From: Sulfurovum sp.
GTDB lineage: Bacteria; Campylobacterota; Campylobacteria; Campylobacterales; Sulfurovaceae
Direction: 5' to 3'
DNA length: 30,949 bases
NCBI GenBank assembly: GCA_027029065.1
Contig: JALVGO010000145.1
Coordinates: 1-30,949, forward strand
This document shows positions 15,830 to 25,888 of this stretch, one piece after another. Position 1 is the first letter of the stretch. Every line of letters begins with the position of its first letter. The notes below the pieces were generated by a model, which was not told the DNA's origin, did not search any database, and saw only the letters and a list, made by a program, of their open reading frames with translations. The translations under genes and the position numbers were made by a program.

Positions 15830-17035
15830 ATGTTAGTAGTACAAAAATACGGCGGTACGAGTGTCGGAGACCTCGACCGTATCGAAAATGTCGCCAACCG
15901 TGTGGCAAAAGCCAGGGATGAGGGGAAGGATCTCGTAGTTGTGGTCTCTGCGATGAGCGGTGAGACAAACAAGCTTATCTCCTATGCGGAGCACTTCAGC
16001 AAGAACCCTGCCAAAAAAGAGATGGATATGCTGCTCAGTTCGGGAGAGCGTGTGACAGCAGCACTGCTTTCCATCGCGCTTCAGGCAAAAGGGTATGATG
16101 CTGTGGCAATGACAGGACGTCAGGCGGGCATCGTTACCGATGACCTGCACACCTATGCCCGCATTGAAAAGATCGACCCGACTGCGATGCAGCAGGCGAT
16201 TGGAGAAGGCAAGATTGTGATCGTCGCAGGCTTTCAGGGGGTCAACAAGGATGGTTCGGTGACAACTCTTGGACGTGGAGGTTCTGACCTCTCCGCTGTG
16301 GCACTGGCAGGTGCGCTTCATGCAGACCAGTGTGAGATCTACTCCGATGTTGACGGTATCTACACAACCGATCCACGCATTGAGCCCAAAGCGAAAAAGC
16401 TCGATACGATCAGCTATGATGAGATGCTTGAACTCTCGAGCCTTGGTGCAAAAGTGCTGCAGAACCGTTCAGTTGAACTGGCAAAAAAACTTGGTGTGAA
16501 ACTCTATGCAAAGAGCAGTTTTACAGAGAATGAAGGAACATTAATTACAGAGGAGAGTGAGAATATGGAAGAGGTTTTGGTAAGCGGTGTGGTACTGGAC
16601 AAAAATCAGGCGCGTGTAACACTCAGAGGGGTTTCGGACAGACCGGGGATCGCAGCGGAGATCTTTACAAAACTTGCTGATGAGAACATCAATGTCGATA
16701 TGATCATTCAGAATGTCGGCACTGACGGCAAAACCAATCTCGGCTTTACCGTACCGCAGAGCGAACTGGAAAATGCAAAGCGTGTAGTTGAATCATTTGA
16801 TCACGATATTGAAGGTGCGGACTATGACGAGAATGTCTGCAAAGTCTCTGTTGTCGGTGTAGGGATGAAGTCACACTCTGGCGTTGCGGCAAAAGCTTTC
16901 AATGCGCTGGCAGGAAACAACATCAATATCCAGATGATCTCTACCTCCGAGATCAAAGTCTCCATGATCATCGACGAAAAGTATGGAGAGCTTGCCATCC
17001 GTACACTGCATGACGCATACGAGTTAGACAAGTAG
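15830..17035 (+). CDS. lysC: Aspartokinase
   Basis: A 401-residue monofunctional aspartokinase, catalysing the first step to lysine, diaminopimelate, threonine and methionine. The N-terminal kinase domain has KYGGTSVGD and the FQGVNKDG and TTLGRGGSDLSAVALA motifs. Two ACT regulatory domains follow, about 265-330 (VTLRGVSDRPGIAAEIF) and 340-400 (VSVVGVGMKSHSGVAAKAF). An in-frame ATG at codon 246 (16565) has AGGAG nine bases upstream. That is the position at which Bacillus subtilis aspartokinase II starts its separate beta subunit, so an alpha2beta2 form is possible. Feedback control through the ACT domains is expected from the family. It is flanked by rppH (one base) and hobA (two bases). Confidence 0.95.
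   Translation: MLVVQKYGGTSVGDLDRIENVANRVAKARDEGKDLVVVVSAMSGETNKLISYAEHFSKNPAKKEMDMLLSSGERVTAALLSIALQAKGYDAVAMTGRQAGIVTDDLHTYARIEKIDPTAMQQAIGEGKIVIVAGFQGVNKDGSVTTLGRGGSDLSAVALAGALHADQCEIYSDVDGIYTTDPRIEPKAKKLDTISYDEMLELSSLGAKVLQNRSVELAKKLGVKLYAKSSFTENEGTLITEESENMEEVLVSGVVLDKNQARVTLRGVSDRPGIAAEIFTKLADENINVDMIIQNVGTDGKTNLGFTVPQSELENAKRVVESFDHDIEGADYDENVCKVSVVGVGMKSHSGVAAKAFNALAGNNINIQMISTSEIKVSMIIDEKYGELAIRTLHDAYELDK
16551..16567 (+). promoter_or_regulatory. Candidate internal ribosome site and start for an aspartokinase beta subunit
   Basis: AGGAG at 16551-16555 lies nine bases before an in-frame ATG at 16565 (codon 246 of lysC). Initiation here would give a 156-residue protein holding only the two ACT domains, as for the aspartokinase beta subunits of Bacillus and Corynebacterium. 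Confidence 0.45.
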
Positions 17036-17037
17036 CC

Positions 17038-17583
17038 ATGCAGCAGCTTCTGAAGTGGACGCTTGAGACCATCCGTGAGGGGGACTGCTTCTCGTGGATG
17101 GAAGAGTATCGTTATGAGTGGGCACCGCTTGCCAAGAGTACGGTGACACAGATACTTGAAGGCAAAAGTGTCCTGCTTCTGACCGATGTGCCACGAAAGT
17201 GGTTCGGGAAGTATATTCTTGAAAATACCAATACCCTTTCAAAAAACAGACCGCTTCTGCCAATCTTTCCGTTGACAGATATGTTTCCGCATGTCGGTGC
17301 ATTCTCCTCTACGCAGGATCTGCAACTGCTTGAGGATATGCTGGATATCTCTTTTCCAAACGGCTATTTTATCTGGTATATCGGAAAAGGTGACCATCCC
17401 TTTACCAAACTTGCCTACCGTAGCAGTGACAATTTTTTGTGGATCATGGATGAGGAGGTAGAGAACAGCTTTGCACTCCGAAGCAGTGATGAGATGCTCG
17501 ATATCAAACTGATTCAGCTCTACAAACTGTTTGACATGACGCTCTCTGAGGCGCTCTTTGGGGAACTTGACCTTGAGCATTGA
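17038..17583 (+). CDS. hobA: HobA, DnaA-binding replication initiation regulator
   Basis: A 181-residue protein matching HobA, known from H. pylori (HP1230). Shared features are an N-terminal W-x-E-x-x-R/K helix, a SIS-like fold region with VLLLTDVPRKWFGKYIL (compare the serine/arginine-histidine-tryptophan-phenylalanine stretch in HobA), NRPLLPIFPL, FIWYIGKGDHP, and the LWIMDEEVENSFAL...LLDYKLLQL-like C-terminal helix. HobA is a tetramer that bridges DnaA molecules on oriC and is the functional counterpart of E. coli DiaA. Its position between lysC and holB equals that in H. pylori, which strongly supports the call. It starts two bases after lysC and overlaps holB by about 11 bases. Confidence 0.88.
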   Translation: MQQLLKWTLETIREGDCFSWMEEYRYEWAPLAKSTVTQILEGKSVLLLTDVPRKWFGKYILENTNTLSKNRPLLPIFPLTDMFPHVGAFSSTQDLQLLEDMLDISFPNGYFIWYIGKGDHPFTKLAYRSSDNFLWIMDEEVENSFALRSSDEMLDIKLIQLYKLFDMTLSEALFGELDLEH

Positions 17584-18211
17584 GTTAACGCTGCAAAGCC
17601 AGATTCTTATCAGCAGTGATATCCCCGGTACTATAGAAACGCTCAAATCACTGCGAACGACAGAACGGTTTGTTGAGATTGTCAAACTTGATCCAAAAGA
17701 TGACAGTTTTAAAGTAGAAGATGCCAAACTGGCGATTGAAAAAGCCTATATCGCCAGTGAAGAGCCCACCATCATCATCCTTGCTGCAAAAAGTTTTTCG
17801 CCCATTGTCCAAAACAAACTGCTTAAGGTCATAGAGGAACCACCTTCCAAAAAAGAGTTCATCCTCATCACCCCAGCCAAATCGACCATCCTTGCCACCA
17901 TACGCTCCCGTCTGCCTGTAAGAGTGCTCTCCGAGCAGATTGAAGAAGAGGTACTGGAACTGGATGTGGCACAGCTGAGCCTTCCAAGTGTGTATGACTT
18001 TGTACAGACACATAAACGAACCGATGCGAAAGTGATGAAACGTATTGTAGAGCGTATCGCCAAAGAGGCGATGCAGTCACAGAAGTTCGATCTGGACGAA
18101 AAGACCCTGATACTCTTCTCCAATGCCTACACCGCACTCGATGTCGGCTCTCCGCCGCAGTTTGTGCTCAATACGCTTTTGCTGAAGCTGTTGGCAAGAA
18201 AACAAAAATAA
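17573..18211 (+). CDS. holB: DNA polymerase III delta' subunit, short form
   Basis: The chosen start is a TTG at 17573, overlapping the hobA end, with GGGGA eight bases upstream; an upstream TTG at 17558 has no better site. The product is about 212 residues, much shorter than E. coli delta' (334). Recognisable clamp-loader features: VEDAKLAIEKAYIASEEP, VQNKLLKVIEEPPSKKEF (the conserved NxLLKxxEEPP) and TIRSRLPVRV (the TxxSR arginine-finger-type motif). No Walker A P-loop or zinc-binding module is present. That fits delta', which does not hydrolyse ATP, and the short form used by Helicobacter relatives. It loads the sliding clamp as part of the clamp-loader complex. Confidence 0.85.
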   Translation: MSIELTLQSQILISSDIPGTIETLKSLRTTERFVEIVKLDPKDDSFKVEDAKLAIEKAYIASEEPTIIILAAKSFSPIVQNKLLKVIEEPPSKKEFILITPAKSTILATIRSRLPVRVLSEQIEEEVLELDVAQLSLPSVYDFVQTHKRTDAKVMKRIVERIAKEAMQSQKFDLDEKTLILFSNAYTALDVGSPPQFVLNTLLLKLLARKQK

Positions 18212-18236
18212 TCTCCCCAAAGTTCAAATTTTATAC

Positions 18237-18264
18237 TATAATAATCCTATGATTTCAAAAGGAG
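18237..18264 (+). promoter_or_regulatory. -10 box and ribosome binding site of folP
   Basis: TATAAT at 18237-18242 and AGGAG at 18260-18264. The box is too close to the ATG at 18249 for that to be the usual start. With the ribosome site it points to the ATG at 18270 as the true folP start. Confidence 0.55.
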
Positions 18265-18269
18265 TGGAT

Positions 18270-19409
18270 ATGCAACTCTACAGACTGGGAGACATCGCCG
18301 ATAAAAAGGCAGCACTGAAAGCCCTTGGGGTAGAGAGCGGAGGAGTTGCCATCATGGCAAAGAAGATGGAGTTGCTCTACTTTTACATTAAAGACCTCAA
18401 GACCCCCGCGGCAAACATTCTCAAGCAGGATGCGCTGAGCATCGGTGCGGAGCTTGCCGTACCGGGCGGGGTGATAGTGTGTGAAAAACCGCTTTATGAC
18501 TGTATCCTCATCGGTACACGCAAACATATGGAGATACTCTCACGCAAAGAGCTGGCACAGCCTTTTGGGCTCAAAGAGGTAGCCAAAGCACTTCAGTCAT
18601 TTCTCGCTTCCCAAACCTATCCGCTTCAGATCATGGGTGTGCTCAATGCCAACGAGGACAGCTTTTACAGCGGCAGCAGGTTTCAGGGGGTCGAAGCGGT
18701 AGGACGCATTGAACGGATGATCGAAGAGGGAGCCGATATCATCGACATCGGTGCGGTCTCCTCCCGTCCCGGTGCCCAGCCTGTCAGCCCGCAGGAGGAG
18801 CTTGCACGTATCCGTCCGATATGTGATGCGATCCAAGATGCCAGAGTGTATGAAAAAGCGCTCTTTTCGGTCGACAGCTACACACCCGAAGTGGTTGCCT
18901 ATGCCCTTGAAAGCGGTTTTGGACTTGTCAATGACATTACCGGTGCAGCCAATCCGGAGTTGATAAAACTGGCAGCCTCTAAAGGAGCGAAATACTGCAT
19001 CATGCATATGCAGGGCACACCGCAGACGATGCAGCAAAGCCCGCAGTATGAAGATGTCATGGTCGAAGTGGACCGTTTTTTTGAAGAGCGGATCGCTAAG
19101 TGTGAAACGGCAGGGCTGAAGCGGGAAAAGATCATCTTGGATGTCGGCATAGGCTTTGGCAAAACCCTTGAGCACAACCTGACGCTTCTTAAAAACCTGC
19201 GCCACTTCACCCGCTTTGGGTGTGAAGTGCTCATCGGTGCGAGCCGAAAGTCGATGATAGACAAGATCATCTCCACCCCTACAGAACAGAGGCTGCCCGG
19301 CACGCTCTCTATCCATCTCAAGGCGGTAGAGAACGGGGCAAACATTGTACGCTGCCATGATGTCGCTGAGCACAAACAGGCATTGGCAGTGTGGGAAGCG
19401 ATGCGGTAG
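18270..19409 (+). CDS. folP: Dihydropteroate synthase with N-terminal extension
   Basis: The product is about 379 residues from the ATG at 18270 (AGGAG five bases upstream); an ATG at 18249 would be only seven bases after the -10 box. It joins dihydropterin pyrophosphate and p-aminobenzoate in folate synthesis. Pterin-binding signatures start near residue 120: IMGVLNANEDSFYSGS, then GADIIDIGAVSSRPGAQPVS, LVNDITGA, CIMHMQGTPQTMQ, DVGIGFGKT and LIGASRKSMI. The first 115 residues form an extension not found in E. coli FolP but seen in epsilonproteobacterial homologues; its role is unknown. The motif NANEDSF differs slightly from the usual NVTPDSF. In H. pylori the gene also follows holB. Confidence 0.9.
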   Translation: MQLYRLGDIADKKAALKALGVESGGVAIMAKKMELLYFYIKDLKTPAANILKQDALSIGAELAVPGGVIVCEKPLYDCILIGTRKHMEILSRKELAQPFGLKEVAKALQSFLASQTYPLQIMGVLNANEDSFYSGSRFQGVEAVGRIERMIEEGADIIDIGAVSSRPGAQPVSPQEELARIRPICDAIQDARVYEKALFSVDSYTPEVVAYALESGFGLVNDITGAANPELIKLAASKGAKYCIMHMQGTPQTMQQSPQYEDVMVEVDRFFEERIAKCETAGLKREKIILDVGIGFGKTLEHNLTLLKNLRHFTRFGCEVLIGASRKSMIDKIISTPTEQRLPGTLSIHLKAVENGANIVRCHDVAEHKQALAVWEAMR

Positions 19410-19418
19410 TCCTATAAA

Positions 19419-19448
19419 TTGACAATTGTAGCCCAATTGTGCTACAAT
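19419..19448 (+). promoter_or_regulatory. Promoter and inverted-repeat operator of the toxin-antitoxin pair
   Basis: TTGACA (19419-19424) and TACAAT (19443-19448) are 18 bases apart, a near-consensus sigma70 promoter. ATTGTAGC (19425-19432) and GCTACAAT (19441-19448) form a perfect 8-bp inverted repeat with an 8-base spacer that covers the promoter spacer and -10 box. A further GGCTACAA follows at 19451. This fits autorepression by the antitoxin. Confidence 0.7.
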
Positions 19449-19477
19449 TTGGCTACAAAAGTTGCAAAGGAGATACT

Positions 19478-19739
19478 ATGGCACTTACAGAAACAGTACG
19501 GGCTCGCATTGATGCAGAGTTGAAGCATAATGTCGAACAGATCCTCTCACAGATTGGCATGACAACATCTCAGGCAATCAATCTCTTTATGAAGAAAATT
19601 GAGCGTGAACGGGGTATTCCGTTTGAATTGAAGCTTCCCAATGATGAAACGCTTAAAGCCATAGAAGAGGCTGAAGCCGGTATCAATATGGAAGAGATTA
19701 CGCTTGAAGATATGGTAGCCGAACACAAGAGGGAGTACG

Positions 19740-19753
<14 letters not shown>
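19478..19753 (+). CDS. RelB/DinJ-family antitoxin
   Basis: A 91-residue protein; the ATG at 19478 has AAGGAG upstream, so the longer frame from 19439, which overlaps the operator, is rejected. The N-terminal ribbon-helix-helix region (VRARIDAELKHNVEQILSQIG, then MTTSQAINLFMKKIERERGIPF) is typical of DinJ/RelB antitoxins, and the acidic C-terminal half (LKAIEEAEAGINMEEITLEDM) is the toxin-neutralising part. The toxin gene starts inside its last codons (14-base overlap). It should bind the inverted repeat at its own promoter. The pair sits between folP and ligA, with no sign of transposase. Confidence 0.9.
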
Positions 19754-22518
<2,765 letters not shown>

Positions 22519-22545
22519 TTTTCAAGTGAATCTTACTGAGTGTGA

Positions 22546-22565
22546 GATGGAGCAGATGCTCCATC
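22546..22565. terminator. Hairpin between convergent genes, possible bidirectional terminator
   Basis: GATGGAGCA (22546-22554) and TGCTCCATC (22557-22565) form a perfect 9-bp inverted repeat between the convergent ends of the AT-rich gene and the host-attachment-like gene. No T-tract follows on either strand, so termination activity is uncertain. Confidence 0.45.
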
Positions 22566-22586
22566 ACTTCACTTCTCTTACTTAGG

Positions 22587-23045
22587 TTATGCGTTATTGA
22601 AGATATCGATGAGTTCTTCTTTTTCAATTTTAAGGTAATCTTTTTTAAGCATTTTTTTGATCTTGGTTGTGGTATCACTCTCAAGAAGTGCCATTACCTC
22701 TTTTTCGATTGATTCTGGAATCGCGACAAAGAGCCTACCCTCTGCCTCTTTGGCTACAGCATTGATATCCTTGGCGATCTCTTTGATCAGTCGTTTTTTG
22801 ATCTCTAGTTCCAAGTTGTGCTCTTCAGCAATACCACTTTTGAAACGCCCCGCCTCGTCTGTGACAATATCTTTGAGTTTTTTGTGGGCATCGATGTAGT
22901 CTTTTGCTGTGAGCAGATCGAGCTTGACCTCATGCTCTTTCAGCCCTGCTTCGGCTTCAAGTGTTCTCGGCTTCGCTTCATAGACTTTCAACTCTCCCAG
23001 ACTTGCGGTGATGACAAGATCGCCTACTTTTACTTTTTTTGGCAT
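22587..23045 (-). CDS. Host-attachment-like family protein
   Basis: A 152-residue cytoplasmic protein, probably of the family annotated 'protein required for attachment to host cells'. The supporting segments are an N-terminal beta part (KVGDLVITASLGELKVYEAK) and the C-terminal AEGRLFVAIPESIEKEVMALL...IKKMLKKDYLKIEKEELIDIF. The latter resembles the family's release-factor-like fold, in which a hydrophobic strand is followed by 'L...L.....KDL..L...EL'. It has no signal peptide and no catalytic motif. The family name does not establish its function. An AAGGAG ribosome site and a TATAAT at 23089-23094 precede it. It is transcribed against its neighbours, breaking the ligA-tlyA run. Confidence 0.6.
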   Translation of the reverse strand: MPKKVKVGDLVITASLGELKVYEAKPRTLEAEAGLKEHEVKLDLLTAKDYIDAHKKLKDIVTDEAGRFKSGIAEEHNLELEIKKRLIKEIAKDINAVAKEAEGRLFVAIPESIEKEVMALLESDTTTKIKKMLKKDYLKIEKEELIDIFNNA

Positions 23046-23088
23046 GATTGACTCCTTTCTTTTATCATAGTCTTTTGTAACTGTATAT

Positions 23089-23094
23089 ATTATA
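23089..23094 (-). promoter_or_regulatory. -10 box of the host-attachment-like gene
   Basis: The minus strand reads TATAAT here, about 45 bases upstream of the ATG at 23045, which itself has AAGGAG. Confidence 0.5.
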
Positions 23095-23159
23095 AAACAG
23101 CAGGGGGAGGATGGAATGCTATTTAGGTTGCAATTATTCCAAATAGATGGCTTTTTTGA

Positions 23160-23165
23160 TAAAAT
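23160..23165 (+). promoter_or_regulatory. Candidate -10 box of the tlyA-ribF unit
   Basis: TAAAAT within TTGATAAAAT, about 60 bases upstream of the tlyA ATG. It is a one-mismatch match to TATAAT, with no convincing -35. Confidence 0.35.
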
Positions 23166-23223
23166 ACACCATACACCTTCGTACTATGTGAAGGGAAGCA
23201 AAGTGTCAAAAAGAGTAATATAG

Positions 23224-23937
23224 ATGAGACTGGACAAATACCTTGTCGAAGAGGGCTACTTCGAAAGCCGGAACCGTGCGCTTGAAGCGATTAAAGCGGG
23301 GCATGTGAAAGTGAATGGTAAAAAGGCAAAACCTTCAATAAAGATTGATGGGACAGTAACAGTAGAGGTGGCGGATAGCAAATTCTATGTAAGCCGTGCA
23401 GCACGCAAACTGGAAGCCTTTTTACAGGAACATCCTGTTGAGACTGTAGGGAAGAATGCCTTGGATATCGGGTCGAGTACAGGCGGTTTTGCCCAAATAC
23501 TGCTGGAGCAGGGTGTGAGTAGGCTTGATTGTGTCGATGTGGGGAGCGATCAGCTTCACCACTCACTGCGAGACGATGAGAGAGTCAATGTCTATGAACA
23601 GACCGATATTCGTGGCTTTGAAGGGCAAGCAGACTATGGGGTGATCAGCTGCGATGTGTCATTTATCTCTATTTTGCAGATCACCGATGCGATCGATAGA
23701 CTGGCAAAGCAGGGAACCGATATCCTTATCCTCTATAAGCCGCAGTTTGAGGTGGGCAAAGAGGTCAGGCGTGACAGCAGAGGGGTGGTGCAGGATATGG
23801 ATGCCATCGCCAGACGTAAAGAGGCTTTTGAAGCTGAAGCGAAAAGGATTGGTTGGGATGAGGTGTATCAGGCTCCCTCTAAGGTAGCTGGTAAAGAAGG
23901 AAATGTAGAATACCTTTACCATTTCAAAAAAATATAG
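23224..23937 (+). CDS. tlyA: TlyA-family rRNA (cytidine-2'-O)-methyltransferase
   Basis: A 237-residue protein. An N-terminal S4 RNA-binding domain (MRLDKYLVEEGYFESRNRALEAIKAGHVKVNG, about 1-60) is joined to an FtsJ-like SAM-dependent methyltransferase (about 75-235) with ALDIGSSTGGFAQILLEQG as the SAM motif and SCDVSFISI plus ILYKPQFEVGK as the K-D-K-E-type catalytic strands. TlyA 2'-O-methylates 23S rRNA C1920 and, in some bacteria, 16S C1409; shorter type I TlyA proteins (as in Campylobacter) methylate only 23S. Loss gives capreomycin resistance. This one is of the shorter length class. ribF starts 10 bases after its stop. Confidence 0.92.
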   Translation: MRLDKYLVEEGYFESRNRALEAIKAGHVKVNGKKAKPSIKIDGTVTVEVADSKFYVSRAARKLEAFLQEHPVETVGKNALDIGSSTGGFAQILLEQGVSRLDCVDVGSDQLHHSLRDDERVNVYEQTDIRGFEGQADYGVISCDVSFISILQITDAIDRLAKQGTDILILYKPQFEVGKEVRRDSRGVVQDMDAIARRKEAFEAEAKRIGWDEVYQAPSKVAGKEGNVEYLYHFKKI

Positions 23938-23947
23938 GGTGATGTGA

Positions 23948-24757
23948 TTGAAATATAAAAATAGCATAAAATCGGTTGCCATTGGTTCATTTGACGGGAT
24001 CCATATCGCTCATCAGGCATTGATCGAAAAGGCGGAGGCTGTTGTGATCATTGAGCGCAACGGCGGCTATTTGACCCCCGGATACAAACGTTCACTCTAT
24101 ACCCAAAAACCTTGCTATTTTTACCATTTTGACAAGATATGCCACCTCTCTCCTAAGGCATTTGTTGAGAAGTTGCAGCAAGATTTTCCCTCTTTGGAGA
24201 AGATTGTCGTAGGGTATGACTTTGTATTTGGAAAAGGCAAATCGGGGGATGTAAGTCATCTTAGCGCCTATTTTCAAGGTAGTGTCGAGGTTGTAAAAGA
24301 GGTTATGTTCGAAGGGATTTCTGTGCATTCACGAACTATTAGGCGCTACCTTATTGTAGGAAATATCGATATGGTAAATACGCTTTTAGGGCGCAACTAC
24401 ACTATCGATGGGCGTGTGATTGCAGGACAGGGGCTTGGTAAAAAAGCATTGGTTCCCACCCTCAACCTCAAGGTTATACAGTATCAACTTCCGCTTGAGG
24501 GCGTGTATGTAACCCGCACACGCATAAAGGAGACATGGTTGCCCTCTGTAAGCTTTCTGGGGCATCGTGTTAGTACAGACGGCTCTTTTGCCGTAGAGAG
24601 TTATGTGATAGATAGAGAGTTAGGGCGTGTAACAGGGAGTGTATCGTTACAGTTTGTAGCGTTTTTGCGCCCAAATAAAAAGTTTGAGAGCATAGAAGCA
24701 CTCAAAGAGCAGATACTTTTAGATGTAGAAAAAGCAAAAGAGTACAAAAGTAGATAG
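23948..24757 (+). CDS. ribF: Riboflavin kinase / FAD synthetase RibF, short form
   Basis: A 269-residue protein, somewhat shorter than typical RibF (about 310). The start is TTG at 23948 with GGGTG upstream. The N-terminal FAD synthetase (nucleotidyltransferase) domain has SVAIGSFDGIHIAHQALIEKA; the (H/T)xGH core reads HIAH, with Ala in place of Gly. VGYDFVFGKGKSGD and ISVHSRTIRRYLIVGNIDM follow. The C-terminal riboflavin kinase domain carries GQGLGKKALVPTLNL (for G.G..LG.PTANL) and EGVYVT. It converts riboflavin to FMN and FAD. It is cotranscribed with tlyA, as in C. jejuni. A hairpin terminator candidate follows at 24819-24844. Confidence 0.88.
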   Translation: MKYKNSIKSVAIGSFDGIHIAHQALIEKAEAVVIIERNGGYLTPGYKRSLYTQKPCYFYHFDKICHLSPKAFVEKLQQDFPSLEKIVVGYDFVFGKGKSGDVSHLSAYFQGSVEVVKEVMFEGISVHSRTIRRYLIVGNIDMVNTLLGRNYTIDGRVIAGQGLGKKALVPTLNLKVIQYQLPLEGVYVTRTRIKETWLPSVSFLGHRVSTDGSFAVESYVIDRELGRVTGSVSLQFVAFLRPNKKFESIEALKEQILLDVEKAKEYKSR

Positions 24758-24818
24758 AATCCTTAAAATAGTATAGGACAATAGATGATTTTAGGGGTTA
24801 GATCCAAAAAATAGATGA

Positions 24819-24844
24819 AAAATTAGGAGTGTAATCCTAATTTT
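24819..24844. terminator. Hairpin terminator candidate after ribF
   Basis: AAAATTAGGA (24819-24828) and TCCTAATTTT (24835-24844) pair perfectly over 10 bp around a 6-base loop. The A- and T-rich flanks of the stem give a short T-run on either strand, so it could terminate in both directions. GC content of the stem is low, making it weak. Confidence 0.5.
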
Positions 24845-24897
24845 ATATAGCGGAAAAGAGCAAAATGTTTAGGTGATGTCAATAAAGGATAGTATAT

Positions 24898-25605
24898 ATG
24901 CAAGATAAGGTATTCACACAAAAGATAAGTAAGAAGTTTGAGTTTGACGAAGCAGTGGCTTCTGTATTTGATGATATGCTCTCTCGTTCTGTTCCGTTTT
25001 ATGATGAGGTTAGAAAGTTGGTGATTTCTCTTATTTTGGCTGAGCAAAAAGAGGGCATGAGGGTGCTTGACCTTGGCTCTTCTACAGCAAAGTTTTTGCT
25101 GGATTTGCACTCTAAAAAGTCTGTAGATATGAGCTTAAAGGGGTTGGATAACTCTCAGGCTATGATAGATAGGGCAATGCAGAAGTGTCAGGCATTTGGT
25201 GCGGATATTGAGTTGGAACTTGCCGATATGTTAACCTATACGTATGCACAAGAGGATGTGATCGTTGCAAACTATACGCTGCAATTTATCCGTCCTATGC
25301 AGCGGTTGGAGTTGATAAAGAGGCTCTATCGCGGATTGAATGACAATGGAGTGTTTATCTTTTCAGAGAAAGTTGTTTTTGAAGATAAAGTATTGGATAA
25401 ACAGATGATAGACATCTACTATGCATACAAAAAAGAGCAGGGCTATAGCGAATATGAGATAGCCCAAAAGCGTGAAGCGTTGGAGAATGTACTCATTCCT
25501 TTTACGATTGAAGAGAATATACAGATGTGTAAAGAGGCAGGATTTAAAACGGTTCATACACTGTTTCAGTGGGCGAATTTTGTGACATTTGTGGCAAAAA
25601 AGTAA
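24898..25605 (+). CDS. cmoA: Carboxy-S-adenosyl-L-methionine synthase
   Basis: A 235-residue CmoA. It begins with [22 protein letters not shown] and continues with [13 protein letters not shown], the strongly conserved signature that places the protein in CmoA rather than in general methyltransferases. The Rossmann SAM motif [15 protein letters not shown] follows, then [27 protein letters not shown]. CmoA converts SAM and prephenate to carboxy-SAM, which CmoB uses to form 5-carboxymethoxyuridine derivatives at the wobble base of tRNA. No cmoB is in the window. Prephenate derives from the same shikimate pathway as the next gene, DAHP synthase. The gene is monocistronic or the end of the tlyA-ribF run. 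Confidence 0.92.
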   Translation: MQDKVFTQKISKKFEFDEAVASVFDDMLSRSVPFYDEVRKLVISLILAEQKEGMRVLDLGSSTAKFLLDLHSKKSVDMSLKGLDNSQAMIDRAMQKCQAFGADIELELADMLTYTYAQEDVIVANYTLQFIRPMQRLELIKRLYRGLNDNGVFIFSEKVVFEDKVLDKQMIDIYYAYKKEQGYSEYEIAQKREALENVLIPFTIEENIQMCKEAGFKTVHTLFQWANFVTFVAKK

Positions 25606-25631
25606 CACCTTCTGCGTATGTCCGCTAAAAG

Positions 25632-25684
25632 CGGGTTGCATTATTTAATATGAGTTATTCACGACTTATTCACCATGTGAAAAG
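25632..25684 (+). repeat. 53-bp imperfect direct repeat, copy 1
   Basis: Begins CGGGTTGCATTA and ends TGTGAAAAG. It matches copy 2 at 25723-25775 at 45 of 53 positions, without gaps. Both copies carry a pair of TTATTCAC-like motifs 11 bp apart. Confidence 0.8.
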
Positions 25685-25782
25685 ATAAAAAATTTCCTCT
25701 TTCTTTTTTATGCCCTTACAGACGGGTTGCATTAAAAAATATGAGTTGTTCACTGCTTATTCACTGTGTGAAAAGTGAATAA
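25655..25782. other. Cluster of DnaA-box-like TTATTCAC motifs
   Basis: Exact TTATTCAC occurs at 25655-25662, 25666-25673 and 25757-25764, and as its complement GTGAATAA at 25775-25782; TTGTTCAC at 25746-25753 has one mismatch. These match the DnaA box core (TTATNCACA in E. coli; TTCAC core in Campylobacterota). Within each repeat the two motifs are 11 bp apart, one helical turn. A T- and A-rich stretch lies between the repeats at 25685-25715. Each repeat also ends with TGTGAAAAG, a weak complementary box. Confidence 0.55.
25723..25775 (+). repeat. 53-bp imperfect direct repeat, copy 2
   Basis: Partner of 25632-25684, 91 bp downstream. The eight differences are clustered (an AAA/TTT triplet and two dinucleotides), while the TTCAC-containing parts are mostly kept. 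A further complementary box GTGAATAA abuts its end. Confidence 0.8.
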
Positions 25783-25853
25783 AACAACCAAGCCTTTTAA
25801 CATATTTTCAGGAAACTCTGCTAAAGCGTAGGTTTGTTTCATTAATTTTCAGC

Positions 25854-25883
25854 TATAATCTTTGCAATTTATTTTGAAGGAAG
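25854..25883 (+). promoter_or_regulatory. -10 box and ribosome binding site of the DAHP synthase gene
   Basis: TATAAT at 25854-25859 and GAAGGAAG at 25876-25883, followed by the ATG at 25889. The in-frame upstream start at 25862 is too close to the box to be used. Confidence 0.6.
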
Positions 25884-25888
25884 TACTT

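Noticed and set aside
18597..19436. Antisense open frame of 279 codons over folP
   Set aside because: It is opposite the conserved dihydropteroate synthase motifs and no domain is recognised.
25622..25634. Small hairpin CCGCT-AAA-AGCGG after cmoA considered as a terminator
   Set aside because: The stem is only 5 bp and no T-tract follows; support is too weak to annotate.
25632..25775. The two 53-bp repeats considered as a CRISPR array
   Set aside because: There are only two units, with 15 percent divergence, a 38-bp interval and no cas genes nearby; the DnaA-box content explains the conservation better.
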